Positions 8,971 to 19,661 of a stretch of 64,000 nucleotides of DNA are shown here, in pieces (positions within the stretch are counted from its first letter, which is position 1; each line of letters opens with the position of its first letter). The stretch covers positions 1,116,001 through 1,180,000 of the forward strand of contig CAVQUX010000010.1 in the NCBI GenBank assembly GCA_963716925.1. Reading direction: 5' to 3'. The DNA is from DAISKN01 sp963716925 (GTDB taxonomy: Bacteria; Acidobacteriota; Vicinamibacteria; Marinacidobacterales; SMYC01). Below the pieces are notes generated by a model that worked only from the letters and a program-made list of their open reading frames with translations, ran no database searches and was not told the origin of the DNA. A program made the position numbers and the translations under genes.

Positions 8971-9414
8971 GACGTCAATGCCTTCAGGGTGCGGCGTGCG
9001 CCGCGCGAATCCGGCGAGGAACGCCGAATTCGTTTTTCACCTTCCAGGTTGTCTTTGTAAGTCGATGGTAGCACAGGTCGGCGGGGGTGGCCGCCGCTTG
9101 GGGGAGAAATCACCTCATCGTTGGGGGGGAAAAAAAAGAAGTCTTGACGGGTTTCTCCCACGAGAAACGCGGGCACGGATGGAAGAAATCGCCGAGCTCT
9201 CCTCGCGATCGGCGCTATCTCGTTCGAATCCGTCAGTTAGGCTTTTCGAGCGCGCTTCTTCGGAGTTGGCAAAGGGATTGCTAATTAGCCTGGTGTTCAG
9301 AGAGACAGCCAAAACCAGCTGCTCCCGTAAACGCTTTCAGTTGCCGCCAGCCTCGGCGGGATGTCGTTCCGGAAAACGCGGAATCGACAGTCCGCGCCAG
9401 GCGGCACCGTGCGA

Positions 9415-9503
9415 GGCGGGGTCGGAGTGGGTGTGAAGGTCGATTCCGGTAACGGTCCCGGGCTTCGGTTCGTCACATCCAGGTTGGGGGCTCCGACCCC
9501 GCC
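9415..9503. repeat. 13-base perfect inverted repeat with 63-base spacer
   Basis: The arms GGCGGGGTCGGAG (9415-9427) and CTCCGACCCCGCC (9491-9503) are perfect reverse complements enclosing 63 bases. They sit just left of the hairpin series. This could be the base of a structured RNA or the ends of a small remnant element; no coding sequence lies between the arms. Confidence 0.7.
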
Positions 9504-9517
9504 CGCCTTTACTTAGT

Positions 9518-9587
9518 GCGCGCGCGCCTCCTCGGCGCGCGCGCTCCCCGCGCTTCTCGCGCGGGGAGGACGGGCCCTCCGGGCCCG
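9518..9587 (-). terminator. Three consecutive GC-rich hairpins downstream of the aldolase-like gene
   Basis: Three perfect stem-loops follow one another: an 11-base stem of alternating GC (9518-9528 with 9534-9544, loop TCCTC), a 9-base stem (9545-9553 with 9559-9567, loop TTCTC), and a 7-base stem (9571-9577 with 9581-9587, loop TCC). They begin about 60 bases past the stop of the minus-strand gene at 9650, so they are well placed to stop its transcription or protect its 3' end. No long T tract follows on either strand, so simple intrinsic termination is not certain. Confidence 0.55.
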
Positions 9588-9630
9588 TTGCTGGTCCACA
9601 CGACGCCTCCGGGCCCGTTGCTGCTCCACA
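9576..9630. repeat. Imperfect 25-base direct repeat, period 30
   Basis: CCTCCGGGCCCGTTGCTG followed by G/C and TCCACA occurs at 9576-9600 and again at 9606-9630, with one mismatch. The first copy forms part of the third hairpin. The repeat lies between the hairpins and the stop codon of the downstream minus-strand gene and is not coding on the plus strand. Confidence 0.75.
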
Positions 9631-9649
9631 AGGCTTCGGCTCAGGTTCC

Positions 9650-10573
9650 TCAGCCCTTGGCTTTCTTCCAGATGTCGACGCAGCCCTTGTAGTTCTCCGC
9701 GATCTCCTCGACGGCTGACTTCTCGTCCTGCTCCTTCTTCAGGAAGCGCTTCAGTGGGTCGCTGAAGTTGGTGCGCCCCACGGCGAACCCGATGAAGCCT
9801 TCGACGGGAGCGGCGACTTTCAGCCACTCGTGCACTTTCTCCTTGTTGGAGCCTCGGCCGAGAAGGATCGAGCCGACCTTTTTCCGGGCTTCGGTCGAGC
9901 GAACCTGTCTCGAAACCGCCTCCGCGTGAGAGCGGGCGTCGAGGCCCTCGATCTTCCAGATGTCGGGCTCCACGCCGAACTCCTGAATCTGACGGATGGC
10001 CTCGATCATGTGCTTGGGGCGGATCTCGGAGTCGTAGCGATCGCCGGCTTTCTTGTCCTCTTCGGTGACCGCGGGCACGAGGAGCTCGAACATCAAGTAG
10101 TGATCGTTACCGGCGTGGATGTAGTCGGAAAGGAGCTTCAGCCGCGTCAGCTGCTCGCGGTTGAGAGAGGCGTCGTCCTGAGGGTGGTAGCGGACGAGGC
10201 ACTTCACGATGTCGGGAGCGAGAAAACGGAGATGGTCCTCCCAGCGGGATCCGTACTCGAAATCGAAGACGTCCTGGCCGCTCTTCTCGACGCAGACCGC
10301 CGCGGGAATGGCGCGCGACTTGGCGTCCGCGATGATATGGCTCCCGAACTGGGCGTCGACGAGAATACCGACTTCCTCGCGAGGAACGCCCATCTCGATC
10401 GCCCGAATGAGAGCCCGGTAGATGAGCGTCTTGGCGGCGGTCACCGGCACGTGCTGATCCTGGTCGGGCTCGATCTTGGGCGAGCCCTTGAAGTCGAAAA
10501 AAGTCTTGGTGAAACTTCCGCGATGATCGAAAGGCTGTACGAACAAGGCCCGGTCGTAGCCGATGGCTTTCAT
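9650..10573 (-). CDS. DUF2090 family protein, 2-deoxy-5-keto-D-gluconate-6-phosphate aldolase-like
   Basis: A 307-residue class I aldolase-like TIM-barrel protein. It matches stand-alone members of the domain fused to IolC kinases, which are linked to splitting 2-deoxy-5-keto-gluconate-6-phosphate in inositol catabolism. Seen: the family start MKAIGYDRALFVQPFDHRGS, EVGILVDAQFG, EKSGQDVFDFEYG, FELLVPA, PDIWKIEGLD and the C-terminal GFIGFAVGRTNF. The ATG at 10573 has a GGAGGA ribosome site 9 bases upstream; the open frame beyond it is not family-like. No other inositol gene is nearby, so the substrate here could be another ketose phosphate. Confidence 0.82.
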   Translation of the reverse strand: MKAIGYDRALFVQPFDHRGSFTKTFFDFKGSPKIEPDQDQHVPVTAAKTLIYRALIRAIEMGVPREEVGILVDAQFGSHIIADAKSRAIPAAVCVEKSGQDVFDFEYGSRWEDHLRFLAPDIVKCLVRYHPQDDASLNREQLTRLKLLSDYIHAGNDHYLMFELLVPAVTEEDKKAGDRYDSEIRPKHMIEAIRQIQEFGVEPDIWKIEGLDARSHAEAVSRQVRSTEARKKVGSILLGRGSNKEKVHEWLKVAAPVEGFIGFAVGRTNFSDPLKRFLKKEQDEKSAVEEIAENYKGCVDIWKKAKG

Positions 10574-10616
10574 CTGAATGGTTCCTCCATGGGCGCTCTC
10601 GCGCCGCGGGCGGATA

Positions 10617-10645
10617 ATGATATGTCCGTCTCCTCCCCCAGGCAA
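10617..10645 (-). promoter_or_regulatory. Sigma70-type promoter for the DUF2090 aldolase-like gene
   Basis: Reading the minus strand, TTGCCT (10645-10640), a 17-base spacer, then TATCAT (10622-10617) precedes the ATG by about 44 bases. The same -35 hexamer with a 17-base spacer precedes the tRNA-tuf operon. Predicted transcription start near 10610. Confidence 0.6.
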
Positions 10646-10706
10646 TCGGTTCGCGAGGCACGGAACTCTTTCGACGCCGCATTCGTCTAAGCCATCGTCA
10701 GCGAAC

Positions 10707-10745
10707 TTCGGCCGCTCTCGTGAGGGAAACAGGGGGGCGGCCGAA
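10707..10745 (+). ncRNA. Possible structured RNA: 9-base stem in the divergent gap
   Basis: TTCGGCCGC (10707-10715) and GCGGCCGAA (10737-10745) form a perfect 9-base stem with a 21-base loop. It lies about 40 bases before a second, stronger hairpin in a 363-base gap between divergent genes (10574-10936), where no protein-coding sequence is evident. Two strong stems in a gap without an upstream gene on this strand suggest a small RNA or a leader for the downstream HtrA gene. This is inference; no known riboswitch consensus is recognised. Confidence 0.3.
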
Positions 10746-10785
10746 ACGACTGGCGTTGAACGACTACGTACTTCCTGCCATCCAA

Positions 10786-10817
10786 GCGGCTCCTCGGGCG
10801 AGCTCCCGAGGAGCCGC
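10786..10817 (+). terminator. Strong hairpin (13-base stem, 6-base loop) followed by CTTTCCTT
   Basis: GCGGCTCCTCGGG (10786-10798), loop CGAGCT, and CCCGAGGAGCCGC (10805-10817) pair perfectly and are followed by a short pyrimidine tract. It looks like an intrinsic terminator on the plus strand, yet no annotated plus-strand gene ends upstream. It may end a small RNA starting in the gap, or attenuate the HtrA operon. Confidence 0.55.
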
Positions 10818-10833
10818 CTTTCCTTGTCCAGGC

Positions 10834-10867
10834 CACGCAAAGGCGCGAAGAGAGAGGCGCAAGAAAA
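10834..10867 (+). repeat. Dispersed intergenic repeat, copy 1 (CGCAAAGG/CGCAAG type)
   Basis: The stretch CACGCAAAGGCGCGAAG followed by AGAGAGGCGCAAGAAAA resembles two other intergenic copies in this window (13751-13790 and 38194-38255). It lies 16 bases beyond a terminator-like hairpin and before the HtrA gene. Function unknown. Confidence 0.5.
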
Positions 10868-10936
10868 CCCTCAGGAGGCCCCTCTGTTCGTCTCTATCGG
10901 CGAGGCTCGCGCGAACGCAGGCCCGCTTTTGCTACG

Positions 10937-12292
10937 ATGGAGCCAATGCCGGCTCTCCACTCGCTCTTCGCAGTCTCTCTCGCCCTCTCCTCTGGATCGC
11001 AAACCGACCTGCAGGACCGGATCCTCGAGGCCCGGGACCGGGTCTCTCCAGCGCTCGTCAACGTGCAGCCGATTACCGACGTTTACTCCTCCGGCGAGCG
11101 CCGGAGCTCGACGGGAGTCGGAAGCGGGTTCATCTTCGACGACCAGGGCCACGTGATCACCAACTATCACGTCGCGGGGAAGGCGAAGCGCCTCATCATC
11201 ACCCTGAGCAATCGCGAGCGGGTGTCGGGAGTTCTGGTGGGCGAGGACCCCCTGACCGACATCGCCGTTCTGAAGCTCGATCTCCGGGAGGGCCAGCATG
11301 CGCCCGCCCCCGTCACCCTGGGCGACTCCGATGGGCTGGTGGTGGGACAGTACGTGATGGCTCTCGGAAGCCCCCTCGCCCTCCAGCGGTCGCTCTCATT
11401 CGGCGTCGTCAGCAGCAAGGACCGGTTTCTCTCGGACGAGTTCAAGCTCCCGACGGGCGAGAAGACCGGCTCGTTCAACACCTGGATCCAGACCGACGCC
11501 GCCATCAACCCCGGCAACAGCGGCGGTCCGCTGGTGAACCTCGATGGAGAGGTCGTGGGAGTGAACTCCCGCGGCGCGTTCGGCGCTTCCAGCATCGGAT
11601 TCGCCATTCCCATCAACATCGTGAAGGAGGTCGCGAGCGATCTCATCGCGAAAGGCAAGGTCTCGAGAAGCTGGCTCGGGCTGACCTTTCAGCCGCTCGA
11701 GGAGCTGGCGCAGTACTTCGAAGCGGAGCAGGTGGAAGGCGCGGTGATCCGGAGCGTCGACCCCGATTCTCCGGCGGAGAGGGCGGGAGTGCGCGCGGGG
11801 GACGTGCTCCTATCTTACGGCGGCGAGCGGGTCTCGGCCCAGTTCACCGAAGAGCTCCCCGGGATCTACAAGCGCATCGCCGATACTCCCGTGGGAGAGA
11901 GCGTTTCGCTGGTGATCTCCCGCGGCGGAGAAGAGCTGACGCTGGGAGCAACCACCGAGGAACAGGGCGAATCGAGCTCCGGCGAGATGGACTGCGAGAG
12001 CTGGGGGTTCACGGCGCGCGGAATCACTCGAGAGCTTGCGCTGGAGTTCAGCCTTCCGGATCAGCGCGGAGTGTTCGTGGCCGGGGTGAAACCGAACGGC
12101 GTCGCGTTCCAGGCGCGCCTCTTTCCCGGGGATCGCATCGTCGCCGTGGGAGACGAGCAGGTCTCCGATCTCGAGAGTCTCCGCGCGCTCTACCGCGCGA
12201 GCCACGACGCGCGAGCCGAGAGGGTGCTCCTCACGGTGATGCGCCGGCATTCGCGACGCTGGATCCTGATCGAGACCGCTTATGAGAACTGA
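10937..12292 (+). CDS. HtrA/DegP-type serine protease with two PDZ domains
   Basis: Envelope trypsin-like protease and chaperone for quality control of exported proteins. The catalytic triad is intact: His78 in TNYHV, Asp108 in LTDIAVL, Ser195 in GNSGGP. A short hydrophobic N-terminus (about residues 6-20) is a probable signal sequence. PDZ1 covers about residues 240-340 (SPAERAGVRAGDVLLS) and a second PDZ-like domain about 355-440 (FQARLFPGDRIVAVGD). Length 451 fits DegP/DegQ. An alternative ATG three codons in (10946) is equally possible. The next gene, a degenerate HtrA, starts 11 bases before this stop, implying coupled translation. Confidence 0.92.
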   Translation: MEPMPALHSLFAVSLALSSGSQTDLQDRILEARDRVSPALVNVQPITDVYSSGERRSSTGVGSGFIFDDQGHVITNYHVAGKAKRLIITLSNRERVSGVLVGEDPLTDIAVLKLDLREGQHAPAPVTLGDSDGLVVGQYVMALGSPLALQRSLSFGVVSSKDRFLSDEFKLPTGEKTGSFNTWIQTDAAINPGNSGGPLVNLDGEVVGVNSRGAFGASSIGFAIPINIVKEVASDLIAKGKVSRSWLGLTFQPLEELAQYFEAEQVEGAVIRSVDPDSPAERAGVRAGDVLLSYGGERVSAQFTEELPGIYKRIADTPVGESVSLVISRGGEELTLGATTEEQGESSSGEMDCESWGFTARGITRELALEFSLPDQRGVFVAGVKPNGVAFQARLFPGDRIVAVGDEQVSDLESLRALYRASHDARAERVLLTVMRRHSRRWILIETAYEN

Positions 12293-13742
12293 GCTCGCGC
12301 TCCTGACGCTGTTGTCGGTGGCGGCACCCGCGATTTCGTTCTCCGAAGAGGATTCGCTCGCGCGAAGTATCGCGGCTCTCGAGAGCCGATTCCGCGACAG
12401 CCTGGTCTCGGTTCGATACCGGCAGCGCGTGAGCCGCTCGACGTCCGAGCCCGCCGAGGAAGAGGAACTGGTGACCTCGGGTATCATCGTCTCCCCCCGG
12501 GGCGTCGTCCTGGTGAGCGCCATCATCTTCGAGCCCTTCAATCAGGTGCCCCACGGCGTCGGCATCCGGTTCCCCGCCTCGGTCAATCGAGCCGAGGCGG
12601 AGATCGCGAGCGCTCGTGTCCGGATGGTCGGCGGACACGAGTACCCGGCCACGTTTCTCGGCCGCGACTCCGGGGCGGACGTTGCGTTCTTCCAGATCGA
12701 CGTCGAGGAGGGCAAGGAGTTCACACCCGTCGTCTTCGAAGCCGCGCGAGCGGTGGCGGTGGGAGAGGAAGTCGCCGTCGTCAGCCTTCTTCCGGAGCCC
12801 CTCGGGCCCGCGATCTCGGTCGAGCTGAACCGGGTTCAGGCGGTGACGGAGAAACCGAGAGCGGGGTTCGTCGTGGGGACCGGTGCCTCCGACCCCGTTG
12901 GCGCACTCGTCGCCTCGCTCGATGGAGAGGTGCTGGGCTACCTCGACGCCCTCACCGTATCCCTGCCCGAGACTTCCTCGCGCAATCCCCTCGCCATTCT
13001 CACCATGATGAGGGAGCTGCCGAAGGGCATCGGGCGCGCCTTCGCCCGCCCGGCGAGGGAACTCGTCGATGCGAGCGTCGATACCGCGGCCGCGACCCCC
13101 GTGCGGCGCGGATGGCTCGGAGTCGAGATGCAGGCGCTTTCCAAGGAGCTGGCTTCGTACATGGAGCTCCCGGTGAGCTCGGGCATCCTGATCGGCTACG
13201 TCTATCGCGAATCCCCCGCGGAGAAAGCCGGACTCGAGATCGGCGACGTGCTGGTCGCTCTCGAAGGGGAGCCGGTCGAGGTCCAGAGGGACGAGGAGAT
13301 CGCCTCGTTCGCCGAAAGAATCCTGCGGGCGGGCGCCGAGGCGGAGCTCTCCCTCGGTTACTTGCGGGGCGGAGCCCGGAAGGACACGACTGTCCGGCTC
13401 GCGGCGGCGCCCAGGTCGGTGCGGGAGGCTCTCACTCTGAAGGTGGACGAGCTCGATATCACCGTCCGCGAGATCACTTACGACTATCTGGCGACGAGGT
13501 TTCTCGAGCCCGATCAGCAGGGCGTGGTCGTGGTCCAACCTCCGGTGGGGGTGAGCAGCAACCAGAATCGAATCACCCCCGGCGACCTCCTGGTTCGCAT
13601 CGGCGATGAGCCCGTGGCCGACTTCGCGGCGTTCCGCGAGCTCGTCGTGCGGATCCGGGAGCGAAAACCGGAGGAGGTTGTGCTGTTCGTCGAGCGGGGG
13701 CGGGAGAGCTTCTTCTTCGCCGTCAAGCCTGATTGGAACTGA
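12282..13742 (+). CDS. Catalytically degenerate HtrA-like protein with PDZ domains (pseudoprotease)
   Basis: A 486-residue secreted paralogue of the preceding protease; the N-terminus (LALLTLLSVAAPAISF) is a signal peptide. The trypsin-like scaffold is recognisable (SGIIVSPRGVVLVSAI, SGADVAFFQID), but the catalytic His position reads VSA and the GNSGGP serine motif is replaced by ASDPVGALV, so it should not cleave peptides. PDZ-like domains follow at about residues 285-370 (SPAEKAGLEIGDVLVALEG) and 395-480 (ITPGDLLVRIGDEPV). A role as scaffold, adaptor or regulator of the active partner is inference from the overlapping gene pair. Confidence 0.85.
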   Translation: MRTELALLTLLSVAAPAISFSEEDSLARSIAALESRFRDSLVSVRYRQRVSRSTSEPAEEEELVTSGIIVSPRGVVLVSAIIFEPFNQVPHGVGIRFPASVNRAEAEIASARVRMVGGHEYPATFLGRDSGADVAFFQIDVEEGKEFTPVVFEAARAVAVGEEVAVVSLLPEPLGPAISVELNRVQAVTEKPRAGFVVGTGASDPVGALVASLDGEVLGYLDALTVSLPETSSRNPLAILTMMRELPKGIGRAFARPARELVDASVDTAAATPVRRGWLGVEMQALSKELASYMELPVSSGILIGYVYRESPAEKAGLEIGDVLVALEGEPVEVQRDEEIASFAERILRAGAEAELSLGYLRGGARKDTTVRLAAAPRSVREALTLKVDELDITVREITYDYLATRFLEPDQQGVVVVQPPVGVSSNQNRITPGDLLVRIGDEPVADFAAFRELVVRIRERKPEEVVLFVERGRESFFFAVKPDWN

Positions 13743-13750
13743 AGATCGGG

Positions 13751-13790
13751 AAGAACGCGAAGGCACAGGGCGGAAAGGGCGCAAGGAAGA
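13751..13790 (+). repeat. Dispersed intergenic repeat, copy 2
   Basis: AAGAACGCGAAGGCACAGGG followed by CGGAAAGGGCGCAAGGAAGA begins 8 bases after the stop of the pseudoprotease gene. It shares the AACGCRAAG...CGCAAGG pattern with copies at 10834 and 38194. A rough inverse (GGCTTTGCGTTCTCTG) occurs about 50 bases later, so the pair could fold and act as a terminator before uvrA. Confidence 0.5.
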
Positions 13791-13866
13791 GCAATCCCTC
13801 CTCCTTCTTCCACCGGAATCCGCGGCTTTGCGTTCTCTGTTCTCTTCGGGCTAGTCTCCAGCCATC

Positions 13867-16716
<2,850 letters not shown>

Positions 16717-16730
16717 CCCGCGAGCGACTC

Positions 16731-18770
16731 ATGGGGTCGCCGTTGTGCCTGCTGCTGTCGGCGCTCCTGGTCCGCTCCTCCGCCGACGACGCGTGGCAGG
16801 CTCCCGTTCTCGAGGAAGCCTTCGATTCCCGGCTTCGAGAGCTCGCCGATTTCCCCGCTTCCCTCTATCCACCCGATCTCGAGGAGCAGACCGTCGCGGC
16901 GCTCGAGGATCTCGCCCGCCTCGATCCGGACTCGGCGGCGTCGAGGGCGCGGGCTCTCCTCGCGGTCGTTCCCCACGACCGCGAGCTGAGCTGGGCCGCG
17001 AGACGCGTCCTCGCGGCGACCGGGGACCTTTCGACCGTTCGACTCGGGCTCTCGTCGTACTTCGATTCCCCCGATCGATGGCGGGAGGTCCTCGCCGCCA
17101 CCGACGACCCCCGCCTTCGGGACTTCGGCGAGAAGCTCGCCGAGCCTCCCTCCGAGCGCTACTTCCTCACCACTCTGGAAAGAAATCTCTCTCGCGCTCG
17201 CGAGAGCGAATCGATTCGCGCGCTTCTCGCCTGGGCGGCGGCTTCGTCGGACCGTTCGTCGCCGCGCCGGGTCCTCGAGGCGCTCCCCGCGGGCATTCCT
17301 CTCGAGCCGGCCGTTCGCGCATGGCTTCGTCGAAACCCGGACTCCTCCGCCGCGGCAGCGGCGCCGCCGGCCGTTCCCGACGGCCGATCGCTTCTGGAGA
17401 TCAAACAGCGCGTCCTGGAGCTTCCTCCGGACGCGCGGTACGCGTCGATTCGATGGCTGGCGGAACGCGACCACGAAGCCCTTCTCGGCGTTCCCGTGAG
17501 CCGCGAGCAGGTCGACCGCCTCTATCCTTACTTCGCGCGCTCGGGACGCCGCGAGATTCGCGATCGGGTGCGGCGCGCGGATAGGGCGCGCGGCCGCGCT
17601 CTCGCGTCGCTGCTCCTCTCTCCGACTTCCGACGATGACGAGAAGCGCCACGCGCTCCACGCGATGCCGGACGCCTGGGCCGGGGCTCTCTCGTCCGCCC
17701 CGGGGCTGGTCGAGATGCTGACCCGATTGCTCCCGCGGGAAGAATTCGAGCTTTTCCTCCGGGAAAGCGAGCCGGACGACGATTTCCTGGACTCGCTCGC
17801 GGTCCTTCCGATTCCCGAAGCGCGACAGCGGCTCGAGGCGCTCGGAACGCCGGAAGCGGTGAGGCGGCTCCTGCGGCGGCCGGACCGATTCCTTTCCGTC
17901 CCCGCCCTCTCCCGTCTCCGGCGCGAGGGCCAGCCGCTCGCGGCTCGAGCGGCCGCGCTCGCTCTCGTGTCGCTCGGCGCGCCCGGCTCCGGCGCCTGGC
18001 TCCGCGGGGAGATCGCGACCTCGACCGATCTCACGCCGGTCCTGGAGGCGGTGATGGGCTCTCCCGTCGCGGCCGAGATCGCGATCGAGATCGAGCGCCG
18101 CGTCGGCTCGGACCCCTCACCCTCTCCCTCGGCGTTCGCCGCCCTCGCGCGGCTTCCGCTGGTCGGACTCGCTTCCACGACGACGGGCCCCCTCGCCGAC
18201 CGCGTCCACCTGGCGATGTCGCTGAGCGGCGACACGAAGTACCTGCCGCTCCTCATCGACCTCGCGGTGGGCTCTTTCTCGGGGGCCACGAAAGCGGGCC
18301 GCGAGGCCGCGTTCTCCGCCCTGGCGGAAGCGGAGCTCGGCCCGTTCGCGACGAGGCTCCATCGGCTCGCGGGGGATCGGGATCGCGAGGTCCGATTTCG
18401 CGCGGCGGCGGCTCTCGTACCTTCGGGCGACGCATGGCCTCTGAGGCTTCTTCTCGGAGACCTCGATCCCTCCTCTCCCCGAGAGCGGGCGATGGCGCGG
18501 AGCGCGGTCCGAAGGCTCCCGAGGGAGCGGGCGCTTCAGCTTCTCGAGGAGATGGTCGAGGACGGCACCGCGAGGAGCTTCGGGGTTCTCCTTTACCTGG
18601 AGGTCGGCGAAGAATCGGAGATCCGCCGCACCCGCGCGCTCCAGGAGAAGCTCTTTCGAGTCGTCGCCGAAGAAGCGCGAGCTTTCGATCGCACTGCGCT
18701 CCTCGCGGCTTCGAGCCTCTCCCACCCGGGGGCCATCGCGGTCGTCACCGCCCGTCTATCAGCGCCGTGA
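16731..18770 (+). CDS. Secreted alpha-helical repeat (HEAT-like) protein of unknown function
   Basis: A 679-residue protein with signal peptide MGSPLCLLLSALLVRSSA at the ATG 14 bases after uvrA; the longer open frame upstream is only overlap with uvrA. The rest is almost entirely charged amphipathic helix pairs rich in Arg, Glu and Leu. Segments such as LAGDRDREVRFRAAAALVPSG look like HEAT repeats, and similar pairs recur across the C-terminal half. No catalytic motif is visible. HEAT-repeat envelope proteins usually bind other proteins. Position suggests co-transcription with uvrA, but a functional tie is not evident. Confidence 0.65.
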   Translation: MGSPLCLLLSALLVRSSADDAWQAPVLEEAFDSRLRELADFPASLYPPDLEEQTVAALEDLARLDPDSAASRARALLAVVPHDRELSWAARRVLAATGDLSTVRLGLSSYFDSPDRWREVLAATDDPRLRDFGEKLAEPPSERYFLTTLERNLSRARESESIRALLAWAAASSDRSSPRRVLEALPAGIPLEPAVRAWLRRNPDSSAAAAAPPAVPDGRSLLEIKQRVLELPPDARYASIRWLAERDHEALLGVPVSREQVDRLYPYFARSGRREIRDRVRRADRARGRALASLLLSPTSDDDEKRHALHAMPDAWAGALSSAPGLVEMLTRLLPREEFELFLRESEPDDDFLDSLAVLPIPEARQRLEALGTPEAVRRLLRRPDRFLSVPALSRLRREGQPLAARAAALALVSLGAPGSGAWLRGEIATSTDLTPVLEAVMGSPVAAEIAIEIERRVGSDPSPSPSAFAALARLPLVGLASTTTGPLADRVHLAMSLSGDTKYLPLLIDLAVGSFSGATKAGREAAFSALAEAELGPFATRLHRLAGDRDREVRFRAAAALVPSGDAWPLRLLLGDLDPSSPRERAMARSAVRRLPRERALQLLEEMVEDGTARSFGVLLYLEVGEESEIRRTRALQEKLFRVVAEEARAFDRTALLAASSLSHPGAIAVVTARLSAP

Positions 18771-18795
18771 GTCGCGTGCTAAGCTGACTTATCCC

Positions 18796-19549
18796 ATGGC
18801 GAATGCCTATCGGCGCGAGATGAGCGTCAGCTTCGGGGGGCCTCTCACCCCGGGCGTCAAGTCCCTCATCATCGCGAACGGCGTGGTGTTCCTCCTTCAG
18901 GCGTTGATCCGGCCCTTCGACAGCTGGTTCTGGCTATCGCCGCCGGAAGTGCTCGCTCCGGGTTTCCAGCTCTGGCGTGTGGGAACCTACATGTTCCTCC
19001 ACGGGGACCTCTTTCACCTGCTGTTCAACATGCTCGCGCTCTTCATGTTCGGATGCGCGGTCGAGAGGACCTGGGGGACGAAGCTGTTCGTCCGGTACTA
19101 TCTGCTGTGCGGTCTGGGTGCGGCGCTCCTGGCCTTCATTCCCTACGGACCGTTCTACAGCATTCCCATCGTCGGCGCCTCGGGAGCGATCTACGGAATC
19201 CTGCTCGCCTACGCGGTCCTGTTCCCGCGCAACCAGATCTGGGTCTTGATGACGTTTCCGGTCGAAGCCCGATACCTCGTCGTCGTCTGGGGATTCATCG
19301 CGTTCGTGAGCTCCCTCCTGGGCGCGGACGGGCGTCGCCCACGTCGTGCACCTCGGGGGCCTGCTGACGGGACTGGCGCTGGTCCGATGGACGGGGTTCC
19401 TGCGGAGCTCGGCGCCGGGTCGCGGCGAGACCACGGGCTCGCTGCGCGAGATGTACCGGCGGTGGCGGATGAAACGCCTCCGGAAGAAGTTCGAGGCCTA
19501 TTACGAGAAGCGCTCCGGGGGCGGCAATGACCCCAACATGGTGCATTGA
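18796..19549 (+). pseudogene. Rhomboid family intramembrane serine protease, frameshifted
   Basis: Rhomboid protease (about 250 residues when repaired) that cleaves membrane proteins within the bilayer. The first frame runs from ATG 18796 and holds the L1/TM2 features (GTYMFLHGDLFHLLFNM, H and N for the oxyanion), the W-R-like ERTWGTK, and the catalytic Ser in VGASGAIYG. At the GGG run 19330-19332 the frame changes: the next residues GVAHVVHLGG, with the catalytic His, and the C-terminal tail to KRSGGGNDPNMVH are in the +1 frame ending at 19549. Removing one G restores a continuous D-G-V-A-H reading. Unrepaired, the protein lacks the His and last helix. It is either a real mutation or an assembly error. 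Confidence 0.85.
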
Positions 19550-19555
19550 CGGGGT

Positions 19556-19585
19556 TTGACAACGTTCCCGCGCGGATGGTAGCGT
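19556..19585 (+). promoter_or_regulatory. Putative promoter upstream of the small OB-fold-like gene
   Basis: TTGACA (19556-19561), an 18-base spacer and TAGCGT (19580-19585). The -35 is consensus, the -10 poor. It begins 6 bases after the rhomboid stop and is about 80 bases before the GTG of the next gene, leaving room for the GC-rich palindromic leader seen at 19590-19630. Confidence 0.4.
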
Positions 19586-19661
19586 CGCTCCGGCGCCGGC
19601 GGAAGAGCCGAGCCGTCGGCAGCCGGCCTTTCTAAGCAACACTCGGAAAGGGGGTCTTCTC

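Larger units (their letters stand above)
8971..9649. other. Gene-free gap of about 680 bases with inverted and direct repeats
   Basis: Between the start of the O-antigen ligase gene and the stop of the aldolase-like gene I find no convincing coding sequence. The left part (about 9060-9330) has lower GC than the surroundings, a run of G followed by eight A at about 9123-9138, and a 7-base stem GTTTCTC/GAGAAAC with a 4-base loop at 9151-9168. The right part (9415-9630) is a dense series of GC-rich hairpins described separately. The upstream promoter of the ligase gene must lie here but I cannot place it. Confidence 0.6.

Noticed and set aside
9144..9180. TTGACG as a -35 element in the large gap
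   Set aside because: No acceptable -10 at 16-18 bases on the plus strand and no gene downstream.
8957..9436. Possible 159-residue plus-strand protein in the large gap
   Set aside because: It begins antisense to the O-antigen ligase start, has no family features, and crosses the A/T-rich and hairpin regions.
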